Assembly: GCA_017549765.1 (NCBI GenBank)
Contig: JAFYNM010000009.1
Location: 72,390 to 116,158, forward strand
Length of the DNA stretch: 43,769 nt
Source of the DNA: Bacteroidales bacterium
GTDB lineage: Bacteria > Bacteroidota > Bacteroidia > Bacteroidales > WCHB1-69
Reading direction: 5' to 3'
Shown: positions 31,541 to 39,478 of the stretch, piece by piece
Numbering within the stretch: position 1 is the stretch's first letter
Layout: every line of letters begins with the position of its first letter
Notes under the pieces: model-generated
Databases searched by the model: none
Told to the model about the DNA's origin: nothing
Seen by the model: the letters and a program-made list of their open reading frames with translations, nothing else
Position numbers and translations under genes: made by a program

Positions 31541-32428
31541 ATGTCCTCACACAGATTTCTTATCTGGATTGTCTGCTTGGTCATGTTGTGTGGATGCCGT
31601 AATCCGCACCATGAGGAGCAGACAATCTTTTTGCATTATACTGACTCCTACCAGCGCGAGGTGGTCTTGCAGAAGGAGCCGCAACGGATTGTCTCCCTGT
31701 CGCCCGCCATTACGGAGTTGCTCTTCATGATAGGGGCTGGAGACCGCTTGGTGGGTATCTCCGACTATTGCCAGTATCCTGACGAGACGCAGAAGATCCC
31801 CAAGGTGGGCGGTATGCAGAATATCAACATGGAGACGTTGCTTTCACTGCATCCCGACGTGGTCCTGATCGGCTCGATGGTGTCGCAGGAAGATGTAGAT
31901 AAAATAGAGAAGTTGAATATTCCCGTCATCGCCTTGATTGAGGAGTCGGACATCACGGGCATCTCTACCCTGATGCTGAACTTGGGCAAGATCACCAACC
32001 AAGACTCTGTGGCGCGGGTGGAGGCCGACCGTTGGCAGCAGACTCTGGAGAACTTCCGACAGCACAACGTGCTTCGGCAGGGTCCTCCCAAAAGCGTCTA
32101 TTATGTGGTCGGTTTTGGGGAGACAGGCGACTTCACCGCGCCTAAGGGAAGCCATATCCATCAGATTATCGAGCTGGCAGGCTGCCGCAATGTGGGAGAG
32201 GATGTGTCCACATGGAATGTGAGCCGCGAGTTCTTGTTCCAGGCAGACCCCGACATCATTGTGGTACGTAAGGAAGACATGCAGAGTTTCTGCTCCCTAT
32301 ATCCCTACACGCTTCTCAAGGCTGTGAAAAACAAGAAGGTGTATCCTATTGAAAGTTCATGGATTGACATCGTGACGCCTCGCAACCTGAAGGCGATCGC
32401 CTATCTGCAGAAAATCACTTCCGAATGA
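31541..32428 (+). CDS. BtuF-like substrate-binding lipoprotein (probably cobalamin)
   Basis: 295 residues with a lipoprotein signal (LCGC, Cys19). The rest is a class III periplasmic-binding fold: PQRIVSLSPAITELLFMIGAGDRLVGISDYCQYPD is the classic opening of BtuF/FhuD-like proteins, followed by VGGMQNINMETLLSLHPDVVLIG. Such proteins deliver cobalamin, haem or ferric siderophores to an ABC importer. Cobalamin is favoured because the gene is 2 bases downstream of mutA, a B12-dependent enzyme subunit. The permease and ATPase are not in the window. Its stop overlaps the converging anti-sigma gene by 14 bases. Confidence 0.82.
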   Translation: MSSHRFLIWIVCLVMLCGCRNPHHEEQTIFLHYTDSYQREVVLQKEPQRIVSLSPAITELLFMIGAGDRLVGISDYCQYPDETQKIPKVGGMQNINMETLLSLHPDVVLIGSMVSQEDVDKIEKLNIPVIALIEESDITGISTLMLNLGKITNQDSVARVEADRWQQTLENFRQHNVLRQGPPKSVYYVVGFGETGDFTAPKGSHIHQIIELAGCRNVGEDVSTWNVSREFLFQADPDIIVVRKEDMQSFCSLYPYTLLKAVKNKKVYPIESSWIDIVTPRNLKAIAYLQKITSE

Positions 32429-33311
32429 TGGTCACAGAGCCTTGCAAGGTCTCTTCTATCTGGTTTCGTCCGAAGGTGAGCTGGTAGAAGTAAACGCCTT
32501 CCGGACAATTGCTACCATCCCAGTTGTTGTTGTATTTGGAAGACTGATACACGGTCTTTCCAGAGCGGTCGCGCACGATCAAGACTCTTTTGTTGCACTG
32601 CTCCAGGCCCATAATGACGAAGAGGTCGTTGTAGCCGTCGCCGTTGGGTGTGAAGACATTGGGAATCTCCAGCTTTTGTGTTGGCTCGACCACCTGCAAG
32701 GTCTCGGTTTGTTCTTGGATGACGGGATCCTCCTGGGCGGAGGTCACGATGATGGGTGTCGCGGGCACTAAAGAGGGGGTAGTGACTGGCTTGGGGGGTT
32801 GGGGCGTGACCGTCCGAGGCGCCAAGGGGGCGGGTTGGACGGCAGGGGTCACGACAACAGGTTGTTCGGAGGTTCTCTCCGTTGCCCTTTCAGGAGCAGG
32901 AGCCTCCTCAGACACTTCGACGGGGCTTTGTGTGGCTGTCGTCGGAGTGGCGGTTGACAGTTCGGGATCATAAGGAATCTCTTCCATGGTCTCGGTGACG
33001 GAAGTGTCGGTGGCGGGAACGGAAATAGGGGTGGGCACTGAGTCGGGAGAAGTCTTGAGGAGAGCCACGGCCGTCAGCACGATGACACTAGCCCCGATGG
33101 TGAGTCCTGCCATCGTAATGAGAAGCTTGGCCTTGGCGGCGCCGGCCAGACGGGATGCATGACGGCCTGCCTCCATGGCCGACTGTCCACTGCCCGCACC
33201 TTCAGCAGATGCTTGGGGCATAAGCTGGTCCAGCCGCCCGCTGAGCTTCTGCCAGCAGTCTGCCGACGGAGTCATCTCATGACTATCCAATATGTCCTTT
33301 ATGGTACTCAT
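32415..33311 (-). CDS. Probable anti-sigma factor with a gliding-motility-type (CHU_C, T9SS type B) C-terminal domain
   Basis: 298 residues, no signal peptide. Residues 1-60 are cytoplasmic and start with a short helical segment (IKDILDSHEMTPSADCWQKL), as in small Bacteroidota anti-sigma proteins. One membrane segment spans about 62-85. Residues 86-210 are a Pro/Thr/Val/Glu-rich stalk. Residues 216-298 are a complete CHU_C domain (PNVFTPNGDGYNDLF, then NNNWDGSNCPEGVYFY and the end GSVTIIRK). The gene starts 5 bases after the ECF sigma stop, the usual place for an anti-sigma gene. The anti-sigma role is inference from position and layout. The C-terminal domain is normally found on T9SS cargo, which makes this protein unusual. 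Confidence 0.75.
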   Translation of the reverse strand: MSTIKDILDSHEMTPSADCWQKLSGRLDQLMPQASAEGAGSGQSAMEAGRHASRLAGAAKAKLLITMAGLTIGASVIVLTAVALLKTSPDSVPTPISVPATDTSVTETMEEIPYDPELSTATPTTATQSPVEVSEEAPAPERATERTSEQPVVVTPAVQPAPLAPRTVTPQPPKPVTTPSLVPATPIIVTSAQEDPVIQEQTETLQVVEPTQKLEIPNVFTPNGDGYNDLFVIMGLEQCNKRVLIVRDRSGKTVYQSSKYNNNWDGSNCPEGVYFYQLTFGRNQIEETLQGSVTIIRK

Positions 33312-33316
33312 CCGTG

Positions 33317-33853
33317 TTATAGATCTTCTTCCTTAATTCGTTTTTGCAACCACTGCCGTCCCCGGAACAGATGCACCCGCACCGTGTTGACCGGCTCCTG
33401 GACCATCTCCGCAATCTCTTCAAACTCATATCCTTCCACCTCTCGTAAGTTGAACACTATCCGCTGTTTTTCCGGCATCTCATCCATCAGTCGCAACAGA
33501 TGTTCCGCTTTCAACCGGGTGTCCAAATCGTCAGTGTACGGCGAAATGGTCTCCACCTCCATGGGAACCTCCGCCTCATATCGCCGTTTGTGCGCCCTGA
33601 AATAGTCGATAGACTGGTTCACCATGATGCTCTTTATCCAGGTGTAGAGCGTACTTTCATTCTTCTTCCCATATTGGTCCAACTTCTGGAAAACTTTGAT
33701 AAAACCCTCCATCATGATGTCCTCGGCCTCCTCCTGTGAGTTACAGTATCTGCGACAGACACCGAGCATTTTAGGTGCAAAAGATTGATATAAAGCATAT
33801 TGTGCTTTTCTATCATTCTTCAGACATCCCTCCAGAATGGATTCTATGTTCAT
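33317..33853 (-). CDS. ECF-type RNA polymerase sigma factor
   Basis: 178 residues from ATG 33853; a GTG at 33865 would add four residues. Sigma region 2 is visible (YALYQSFAPKMLGVCRRYC, EEAEDIMMEGFIKVFQKLDQY, TLYTWIKSIMVNQSIDYFR), and so is region 4 (MPEKQRIVFNLREVEGYEFEEIAEMV, then VNTVRVHLFRGRQWLQ). There is no region 1.1 or 3, as usual for ECF factors. It is co-transcribed with the probable anti-sigma gene. It is divergent from the large lipoprotein at 34062, a possible target. Its own promoter box at 33924-33931 is of the housekeeping type. Confidence 0.92.
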   Translation of the reverse strand: MNIESILEGCLKNDRKAQYALYQSFAPKMLGVCRRYCNSQEEAEDIMMEGFIKVFQKLDQYGKKNESTLYTWIKSIMVNQSIDYFRAHKRRYEAEVPMEVETISPYTDDLDTRLKAEHLLRLMDEMPEKQRIVFNLREVEGYEFEEIAEMVQEPVNTVRVHLFRGRQWLQKRIKEEDL

Positions 33854-33923
33854 TTTCTCATTCACACCTCAAAGACGAAAAAAAGAATTCATTTATTACA
33901 CCTGCCTCATTTTTTTGGGGTGA

Positions 33924-33931
33924 CAAAAGTA
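33924..33931 (-). promoter_or_regulatory. -7 promoter box of the ECF sigma operon
   Basis: Reads TACTTTTG on the minus strand, matching TAnnTTTG, about 70 bases before the sigma ATG. Confidence 0.55.
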
Positions 33932-33967
33932 GCAATTATTAATTTATGGAAGGATTATCTTTTTTAT

Positions 33968-34001
33968 TTTGATAAGGTTAAACATATTTTTTATAAATTT
34001 G
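33968..34001 (+). promoter_or_regulatory. Promoter of the TPR/OmpA-like lipoprotein gene
   Basis: TTTG at 33968-33971 and TAAATTTG at 33994-34001 are separated by 22 bases. Both elements of the Bacteroidota promoter are present, giving a leader of about 55 bases. The 196-base gap to the divergent sigma gene otherwise shows nothing recognisable. Confidence 0.7.
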
Positions 34002-34061
34002 CGCTTTCTTTCATAGAAGAATCAATTAACCTAATATCAACAATATATAACATTTGAAACA

Positions 34062-35885
34062 ATGAAGAAAAATGCTCTTTTAGGCGTATTACTGCTTGCA
34101 ATTCTTTGCAGTGGATGCGGATTTGGTAAGATGGTTACCAAATATCCGGAAGTCTCCATCACCTTGGATGACGAAAACCTGGAGACCAGGGGAGGACAAG
34201 TTGCCTACACCATCAAGGGTGCGATTCCTCCGAAGTATATGAAGAAAAAAGCCACGATGGTGCTGACTCCGACTTTGAAGGTGGACGGTCAGAACGTTGC
34301 TCCTTTCACCACCATCACGTTGAAAGGCGAGAAGGCCAAGGGCGAAGGCACGACCATCAGCTACAAGAAAGGTGGCACCTTCACCAAGACGGGTACTTTC
34401 ACGTATAAAGACGAGTATGACATGGCGGAGATCGTAGCCCCGGCGACAGCCCAGCTCAAGAAGAAATCCACCACGTTGAACCCCGAGAAGATTTTAGGTG
34501 AGGGTATTGCCAACACCTCTTCCCGTGTGGGATTCCAACCGCGTCTGGCCGACAACAACAACAATGGAACGGCCTTCCTATATGCTCCGCACAACTTCCA
34601 GACGGAGTATATCGGCAAGATGGCCACCATCTATTTCGACTTGAACAGCTCCAACATGAACTGGAGTAACAAATACAACAAGTCAACGGCTGCCAAGGAC
34701 TCCATCAAGGCTTTCCTGAACTTTATGAATGAAGGACAGAACATCAACCGTGTGGTCATTTCCGGTTGGGCTTCCCCCGAAGGCGAGGAGAGCAACAACC
34801 AAGGTCTTTCCGAAAGACGTTTCGAGCAAGGCAAAAAGTGGTTTGAGAACCAATATGAACAATATCTGAAAGCCTATGCCAAGGCTAACAAGATCAAAAT
34901 GAAAGACCTGAAGCGCCCCACCTTCGAATATGTCAACAATGCAAAAGGTGAGGACTGGGACGGCTTCGAGGCCGCTATCGCCCAATCCAACATTGCCCAA
35001 AAGAATCAGATTCTCAATGTGGTACACTCCCAGCCAAACAACGATATGCGTGAGCAGAAGATCCGCGAGATGACGGACATCTATCCCGAGATTGCCGACG
35101 TCATCCTGCCTCCGTTGCGTCGTGCCGAGATGTCTTTGATTTGCCAGAAGCACGAGACCTACACCAACGAGGAACTGATCCGTCGTGTGAAGGCCAACCC
35201 GTCTGATTTCTCCATCAATGAGCGTCTGTATGCCGCTTCCGTCTCTTCCGACCTCTCCGAGCAGGAGCAGATATATCTGGCTTTGATCAACGATCGCAAC
35301 ACCGAAGGCGACTGGCGTGCCTATAATGACCTGGGAGCTTTGAAACTCAACGCTTATTACAATGGCGGTGACACCAGAGATTTGGACGATGCTATCAGCT
35401 ATCTCAACAAGGCTGCTGCCATCTCCCCGAACAACGGTGTGATCCTGAACAACCTGGCTCTGGCTCAGTTCTACAAAGGTGACCTGGCTGCTGCCCGTGA
35501 AAACTTCAACGCTTCCAAGAATGCTTCTACCAACGCAGTGAACCAAGACGAGGCCACGGCTGTGTTTGACATTGTGGATGGTAACTATGACGGTGCCCTG
35601 CAGCTGATCGGCACGGGCTCTTGCAACTACAACGCCGCCCTCGTCCAATTGTTGAACAAAGACTACAACACCTGTCTCAACACGTTGAACTGCATCACCA
35701 ACCCCGATGCCAAGACCTATTATCTGAAGGCTGTGTTGGCTGCCCGTATGCATAATGAAGGTGATGTCTATAGCAATCTCGGTTCTGCCATCAACTTGGA
35801 TCCTTCTTACAAAAAGACTGCCAAACGCGATGCAGAATTCAAGAAATACCGTCATACTGACACCTTCAAGAATCTTGTAAGATAA
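34062..35885 (+). CDS. TPR-containing lipoprotein with an OmpA-like region
   Basis: 607 residues. Lipobox CSGC (Cys19) follows a strong signal peptide. Residues about 25-185 are beta-rich with no family I know. About 188-245 resembles an OmpA-type peptidoglycan-binding segment (TIYFDLNSSNMNW, then VVISGWASPEGEESNNQGLSERR), which keeps the Asp/Arg pattern. After a helical stretch, about 410-600 forms degenerate TPR repeats (ISYLNKAAAISPNNGVILNNLALAQFYKGDL). It is probably an outer-membrane or periplasmic lipoprotein that grips peptidoglycan and scaffolds other proteins. It is divergent from an ECF sigma gene and ends in a strong terminator, suggesting a single, well-expressed gene. Confidence 0.8.
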   Translation: MKKNALLGVLLLAILCSGCGFGKMVTKYPEVSITLDDENLETRGGQVAYTIKGAIPPKYMKKKATMVLTPTLKVDGQNVAPFTTITLKGEKAKGEGTTISYKKGGTFTKTGTFTYKDEYDMAEIVAPATAQLKKKSTTLNPEKILGEGIANTSSRVGFQPRLADNNNNGTAFLYAPHNFQTEYIGKMATIYFDLNSSNMNWSNKYNKSTAAKDSIKAFLNFMNEGQNINRVVISGWASPEGEESNNQGLSERRFEQGKKWFENQYEQYLKAYAKANKIKMKDLKRPTFEYVNNAKGEDWDGFEAAIAQSNIAQKNQILNVVHSQPNNDMREQKIREMTDIYPEIADVILPPLRRAEMSLICQKHETYTNEELIRRVKANPSDFSINERLYAASVSSDLSEQEQIYLALINDRNTEGDWRAYNDLGALKLNAYYNGGDTRDLDDAISYLNKAAAISPNNGVILNNLALAQFYKGDLAAARENFNASKNASTNAVNQDEATAVFDIVDGNYDGALQLIGTGSCNYNAALVQLLNKDYNTCLNTLNCITNPDAKTYYLKAVLAARMHNEGDVYSNLGSAINLDPSYKKTAKRDAEFKKYRHTDTFKNLVR

Positions 35886-35896
35886 TCCCAATACCA

Positions 35897-35936
35897 CCAA
35901 GTCTCCTGCTGTTTGGCGGGAGACTTGGCTTTTTTT
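35897..35936 (+). terminator. Terminator of the TPR/OmpA-like gene
   Basis: CCAAGTCTCCTGC pairs with GCGGGAGACTTGG (one T-G wobble) around a six-base loop, followed by seven T after one C. It lies 12 bases past the stop. Confidence 0.93.
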
Positions 35937-35949
35937 GAACAGCACTATT

Positions 35950-36834
35950 ATGAAAGAGAACAGAAATATGGCTATTGCCTATGACTTTGACGGAACGCTG
36001 GCTCCGGGCAACATGCAGGAGTACAGCTTCATTCCGGATTTGAACATGGACAAGGCCTCTTTCTGGCAGGAGGCCAACGAGATGGCCAAGCAGCACGATA
36101 TGGATGAGGTGCTGGCCTATATGCACCTGATGCTCCTCAAAGCTAAAGAACAGAATATCCCTCTTCGAGAAGAGGTCTTTATGAAGTACGGGGAGCACAT
36201 CACCTTTTTCGAAGGGGTGACGACCTATTTTGAACGTATCAATCGGTATGCTGCTTCCCAGAACATACATCTGGAGCATTTCATCATCTCTTCCGGACTG
36301 CGTGAGTTTGTCCGAGGCACCAGCATCGGACACGAGTTCCGCAGCATCTTTGCCTCCGGTTTCCAATACGATGCCGACGGCAATGCCTGCTGGCCCGCTC
36401 TGGCTGTCAATTACACCAACAAGACCCAGTTTCTCTTTCGTATCAACAAGGGTATCTACAACTCCTACGACAACACCTCTATCAACAAGTCCATGCCGGA
36501 GGATTCCCGCGCGGTGCCTTTCTCCAACCTCATCTATGTGGGTGACGGAGAGACCGACGTGCCAGCCATGAAGATGGTCAACCTCTACGGCGGCACCACT
36601 ATTGCGGTCTATAACCCCAACTCTGTGGCTACGCCCAACCATCCCCGTTCCTCCAAAGACATCTGCATCGACCTGATCCGCCAGAACCGCGCCGACTATA
36701 TCGCGCCGACAATCTATACCGAAAACAGCGAACTGGACATCATCTTGAAGAAGATCATCGACAAGGTGGCGATGGAACAGGACTTGCTGAATATAAAATA
36801 TCAAGAGTTAAACAATAACGGCCAAGCAAAATGA
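35950..36834 (+). CDS. HAD-superfamily phosphatase
   Basis: 294 residues from ATG 35950; an earlier in-frame ATG at 35935 falls in the T-run of the terminator and is rejected. Motif I DFDGTLAPG (Asp12 nucleophile, Asp14), a middle FIISSGL motif II, a basic region and motif IV YVGDGETDVPAM near 196-207 are all present. The substrate is unknown; the form resembles phosphoserine-phosphatase-like HAD proteins with a helical cap. Its stop overlaps the start of the SPOR gene (ATGA), so they are coupled. No promoter box is seen in the short gap, so readthrough past the terminator or a weak promoter is needed. Confidence 0.87.
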   Translation: MKENRNMAIAYDFDGTLAPGNMQEYSFIPDLNMDKASFWQEANEMAKQHDMDEVLAYMHLMLLKAKEQNIPLREEVFMKYGEHITFFEGVTTYFERINRYAASQNIHLEHFIISSGLREFVRGTSIGHEFRSIFASGFQYDADGNACWPALAVNYTNKTQFLFRINKGIYNSYDNTSINKSMPEDSRAVPFSNLIYVGDGETDVPAMKMVNLYGGTTIAVYNPNSVATPNHPRSSKDICIDLIRQNRADYIAPTIYTENSELDIILKKIIDKVAMEQDLLNIKYQELNNNGQAK

Positions 36835-37220
36835 AAGTGTTACGTACCATAATCGCTGTCTTGGTGCTCTGTATGGCCACCTCCCTATATGCACAGAGTG
36901 TCCGTTATGACGTGGAGCTAGGCATCCGCAAGATTCAGGAGGATTACAAGAACTCCTGGGGCAAGGTGCGCAATATGGACGGATATCGTATCCAGATCAT
37001 GGCCATCTCGGGTCCCAATGCCCGTACCCGCATGGAGGCTGCCAAAGCCACCATCAAAGCCGACTACCCCGCTTTGCCTGTGTATGCCACCTACCAGGAA
37101 CCCTATTTCCGTATCCGGGTGGGCGACTTCACCAACCGTATTGACGCTTACAGGATGCTGCAACGCATCCTTCCACAATATCCTTCCGCTTATATCATCG
37201 CGGACCAGATAGAATATTAA
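36831..37220 (+). CDS. Secreted SPOR-domain protein
   Basis: 129 residues with a signal peptide (cleavage after SLYAQ near residue 22). Residues about 50-127 are a SPOR domain (GYRIQIMAISGPNARTRMEAA, then PYFRIRVGDFTNRIDAYRML). This domain binds peptidoglycan stripped of its stem peptides, usually at division sites or during cell-wall turnover. It is translationally coupled to the HAD gene and followed 18 bases later by folD. A separate function from these neighbours is likely. Confidence 0.88.
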   Translation: MKVLRTIIAVLVLCMATSLYAQSVRYDVELGIRKIQEDYKNSWGKVRNMDGYRIQIMAISGPNARTRMEAAKATIKADYPALPVYATYQEPYFRIRVGDFTNRIDAYRMLQRILPQYPSAYIIADQIEY

Positions 37221-37238
37221 TTCCAAAAACGTTCTTTC

Positions 37239-38093
37239 ATGCAGCTGTTAGACGGAAAAAAACTCGCTCAGGAAATCAAACAGGAGATTACAGCGGAGGT
37301 CCTCCGTCTGCAACAGGATGGCTTGCGACTGCCCAAACTGGCTTTGATTCTGGTGGGAGACCGGCCCGACAGTCTCTCCTATGTCAACAGCAAAGAGAAA
37401 AACTGTCTTGCGTTGGGAATGTTGTGCGAAAAACATCTGTTGCCGCAGGAGACCACCCAAGAGTCGTTGCTGCAGCTGATCCATCATCTCAACGAGGACT
37501 CTGCCACCGATGGCATCTTGGTGCAGCTTCCCTTGCCGGAGCATCTTGATACGGACTGCATCTTGGAGGCTGTGGACTACCGCAAGGATGCCGACGGGCT
37601 GCACCATGTGAACTTAGGCATGATGCTGACGGGCAATCCCTATATTTTGCCTTGTACACCTAATGGTATCCTTCATCTGCTGAAGAGATATCAGATACCT
37701 ATGGACGGCCGTCAGGCGGTGGTGGTGGGACGCAGTATGCTGGTGGGTGCACCCACAGCCATCCTTTTGCAACAGCACCATGCCACGGTGACGCAATGCC
37801 ATTCGCACACCCGCAATCTGTCGGAGATCTGTCAGAAGGCCGATATCGTGGTCACAGCGGCGGGCGTGCCGCAATTGCTCCGTCCTGAAGATCTGAAGGA
37901 GGGAGCCGTCCTGGTGGATGTGGCCATGAACCACGACGAGCATGGGTTGTGCGGGGATGTCTATAGCCAGACCACGGCCCCGATATTGGAGCAGCGACTG
38001 GCGGCAGCCACACCCGTGCCGGGTGGTGTCGGCCCCATGACCATCGCCATGCTCATGTATAATGTGCTGGAACTGTATCGTCATCATCAATAG
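37239..38093 (+). CDS. folD: Bifunctional methylenetetrahydrofolate dehydrogenase / methenyltetrahydrofolate cyclohydrolase
   Basis: A 284-residue cytoplasmic enzyme that interconverts one-carbon folates and supplies formyl-THF for purine synthesis. Seen: YVNSKEKNCLALGM (catalytic Tyr and Lys region near 48-61), DGILVQLPLPEHLD, the PCTPNGILHLL motif, and the NADP site VVGRSMLVGAPTAILL. The GGVGPMTIAMLMYN ending is a family signature. It is followed by a bidirectional terminator shared with the rubrerythrin gene. Confidence 0.95.
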   Translation: MQLLDGKKLAQEIKQEITAEVLRLQQDGLRLPKLALILVGDRPDSLSYVNSKEKNCLALGMLCEKHLLPQETTQESLLQLIHHLNEDSATDGILVQLPLPEHLDTDCILEAVDYRKDADGLHHVNLGMMLTGNPYILPCTPNGILHLLKRYQIPMDGRQAVVVGRSMLVGAPTAILLQQHHATVTQCHSHTRNLSEICQKADIVVTAAGVPQLLRPEDLKEGAVLVDVAMNHDEHGLCGDVYSQTTAPILEQRLAAATPVPGGVGPMTIAMLMYNVLELYRHHQ

Positions 38094-38107
38094 AAACGAG
38101 ACAAATC

Positions 38108-38143
38108 ATAAAAAAAGGCAGGTCGATCGACCTGCCTTTTTTG
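38108..38143. terminator. Bidirectional terminator between folD and rubrerythrin
   Basis: The self-complementary core GGCAGGTCGATCGACCTGCC is flanked by a run of A on the left and a run of T on the right. It can end transcripts from both sides. Confidence 0.92.
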
Positions 38144-38159
38144 TTTTTGGGAGTGTTTT

Positions 38160-38732
38160 TTAATAGTTGTCTTTCATCACCTCGAAGTAGGCTTGCGGGT
38201 GCAGACAGGCGGGGCATTCCACGGGAGCTGTCTCCGATTCAATGATGAAACCGCAGTTGCGGCACTGCCAAAACACTTTACCGTCTTTCTTGAAGCAGGT
38301 GTATTCTTCCACGTTCTTCAACAGCTTGAGGTAACGCTCTTCATGGCCTTTTTCAGCCACAGCGATTTTACGGTACATCTCGGCGATCTCCGGGAAACCT
38401 TCCTGCTCGGCCACGTCGGCAAAGTGAGGATAGGCTTCTGTCCACTCCTCGTTCTCGCCAGCTGCAGCGGCGCGGAGATTTTCAGCAGTGGTGCCGATCA
38501 CACCCGCAGGGAATGAGGCGTGAACCTCTACCATGCCGCCTTCCAAATACTTGAACATACGTTTGGCATGCTCCTTCTCCTGATTGGCCGTCTCTTCAAA
38601 AATGGCAGCTACCTGTTCATAACCCTCCTTTTTAGCCTTGGAGGCGAAATAGGTGTAGCGCATTCTCGCCTGAGACTCACCAGCGAAAGAATGCATCAGG
38701 TTTTTTTCTGTCTGTGTTCCTTTAAGTGTCAT
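38160..38732 (-). CDS. rbr: Rubrerythrin
   Basis: 190 residues from ATG 38732 ([12 protein letters not shown]). The first 140 residues are a ferritin-like di-iron domain with the Glu/His ligands in [11 protein letters not shown], then [14 protein letters not shown] and [13 protein letters not shown]. The C-terminus is a rubredoxin-like Fe(SCys)4 site (CRNCG and CPAC). It reduces hydrogen peroxide in anaerobes, which supports an anaerobic lifestyle. A longer reading upstream to 38840 has no family match and is rejected. Confidence 0.95.
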   Translation of the reverse strand: MTLKGTQTEKNLMHSFAGESQARMRYTYFASKAKKEGYEQVAAIFEETANQEKEHAKRMFKYLEGGMVEVHASFPAGVIGTTAENLRAAAAGENEEWTEAYPHFADVAEQEGFPEIAEMYRKIAVAEKGHEERYLKLLKNVEEYTCFKKDGKVFWQCRNCGFIIESETAPVECPACLHPQAYFEVMKDNY

Positions 38733-38778
38733 AATGTCAGTTGTTTTTTTAATGAATAATGATGATTTTTGGTAACGA

Positions 38779-39036
38779 TTAATCACAAAGGGTCTGTTGG
38801 GAAACCAACCCTGTACCAGTGATATTTCCCAAGGAGTCATAGCTGTGCATCACATAGGTGGTGTCAAGGTTCATCAACGAACAATCTTCTTTGGAATCCA
38901 CTACGGTGGAGTCCACGTTGGTGATGGTTTGTCCCGGGCTGATAAACTGATAGGTGGTAACACAGGTACAGTCTTTCATACAGCTCGCAAAGAGCAGTCC
39001 CATACCCATAACAGTTAAAATGAGAACTTTTTTCAT
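38779..39036 (-). CDS. Small lipoprotein, unknown
   Basis: 85 residues with a clear lipoprotein signal (LLFASC, Cys19). The short mature part starts [12 protein letters not shown] and has four further cysteines, of which three lie in conserved-looking polar context (DCTC, EDCS, TLCD). I recognise no family. It sits 12 bases after sufE on the same strand and 46 bases before rubrerythrin, and may share their transcript. Confidence 0.65.
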   Translation of the reverse strand: MKKVLILTVMGMGLLFASCMKDCTCVTTYQFISPGQTITNVDSTVVDSKEDCSLMNLDTTYVMHSYDSLGNITGTGLVSQQTLCD

Positions 39037-39048
39037 AATAATGCTAAT

Positions 39049-39477
39049 TTATTGATTTTCTTTTGATTGATAAGCAAGTGCATATAGTTTGATCTGTTTG
39101 ATCATGGAGGCCAGACCATTGGACCGGGTGGGGGAGAGGTGCTCTTTCAAGCCGATGGCATCAATATAGGAGAGGTCGTTGTCGAGAATCTCCTGCGGCG
39201 TGCGACCCGACAGGACGAAAATCAACAAGTTAACGATGCCCTTGGTGATGATGGCATCACTGTCCGCCGTAAAGAAAAGAAGGCCGTCTCGATAGTCCGG
39301 ATGCAGCCATACTTGCGACTGGCATCCTTCAATCAGATAGTCGGGCGTTTTGTATTGTTCTTCTATCACCGGCAACTCTTTTCCCAGCTCGATGATATAG
39401 TTGTATTTGTCCATCCAATCATCAAACATGGCAAACTCTTCAATGAGTTGCTGCTCTTTTTCTTGCATTGAGTTCAT
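39049..39477 (-). CDS. sufE: Cysteine desulfuration protein SufE
   Basis: A 142-residue sulfur-transfer protein that takes persulfide from SufS and passes it on for iron-sulfur cluster assembly. The active cysteine is Cys52 in EGCQSQVWL. The rest of the fold is present (DSDAIITKGIVNLLIFVLSG, then GLKEHLSPTRSNGLASMI). The rest of a suf operon is not nearby. It starts 1 base before the M6 protease stop region, so it probably follows it in one transcript. Confidence 0.93.
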   Translation of the reverse strand: MNSMQEKEQQLIEEFAMFDDWMDKYNYIIELGKELPVIEEQYKTPDYLIEGCQSQVWLHPDYRDGLLFFTADSDAIITKGIVNLLIFVLSGRTPQEILDNDLSYIDAIGLKEHLSPTRSNGLASMIKQIKLYALAYQSKENQ

Positions 39478-39478
39478 A

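Noticed and set aside
29766-31550. A 594-codon minus-strand open frame inside mutA
   Set aside because: Antisense to a clear methylmalonyl-CoA mutase gene with strong codon bias. No signal, motif or promoter supports it.
38733-38840. N-terminal extension of rubrerythrin starting at 38840
   Set aside because: The extra 36 residues have no rubrerythrin similarity and overlap the end of the small lipoprotein gene. The internal ATG at 38732 gives the standard N-terminus.
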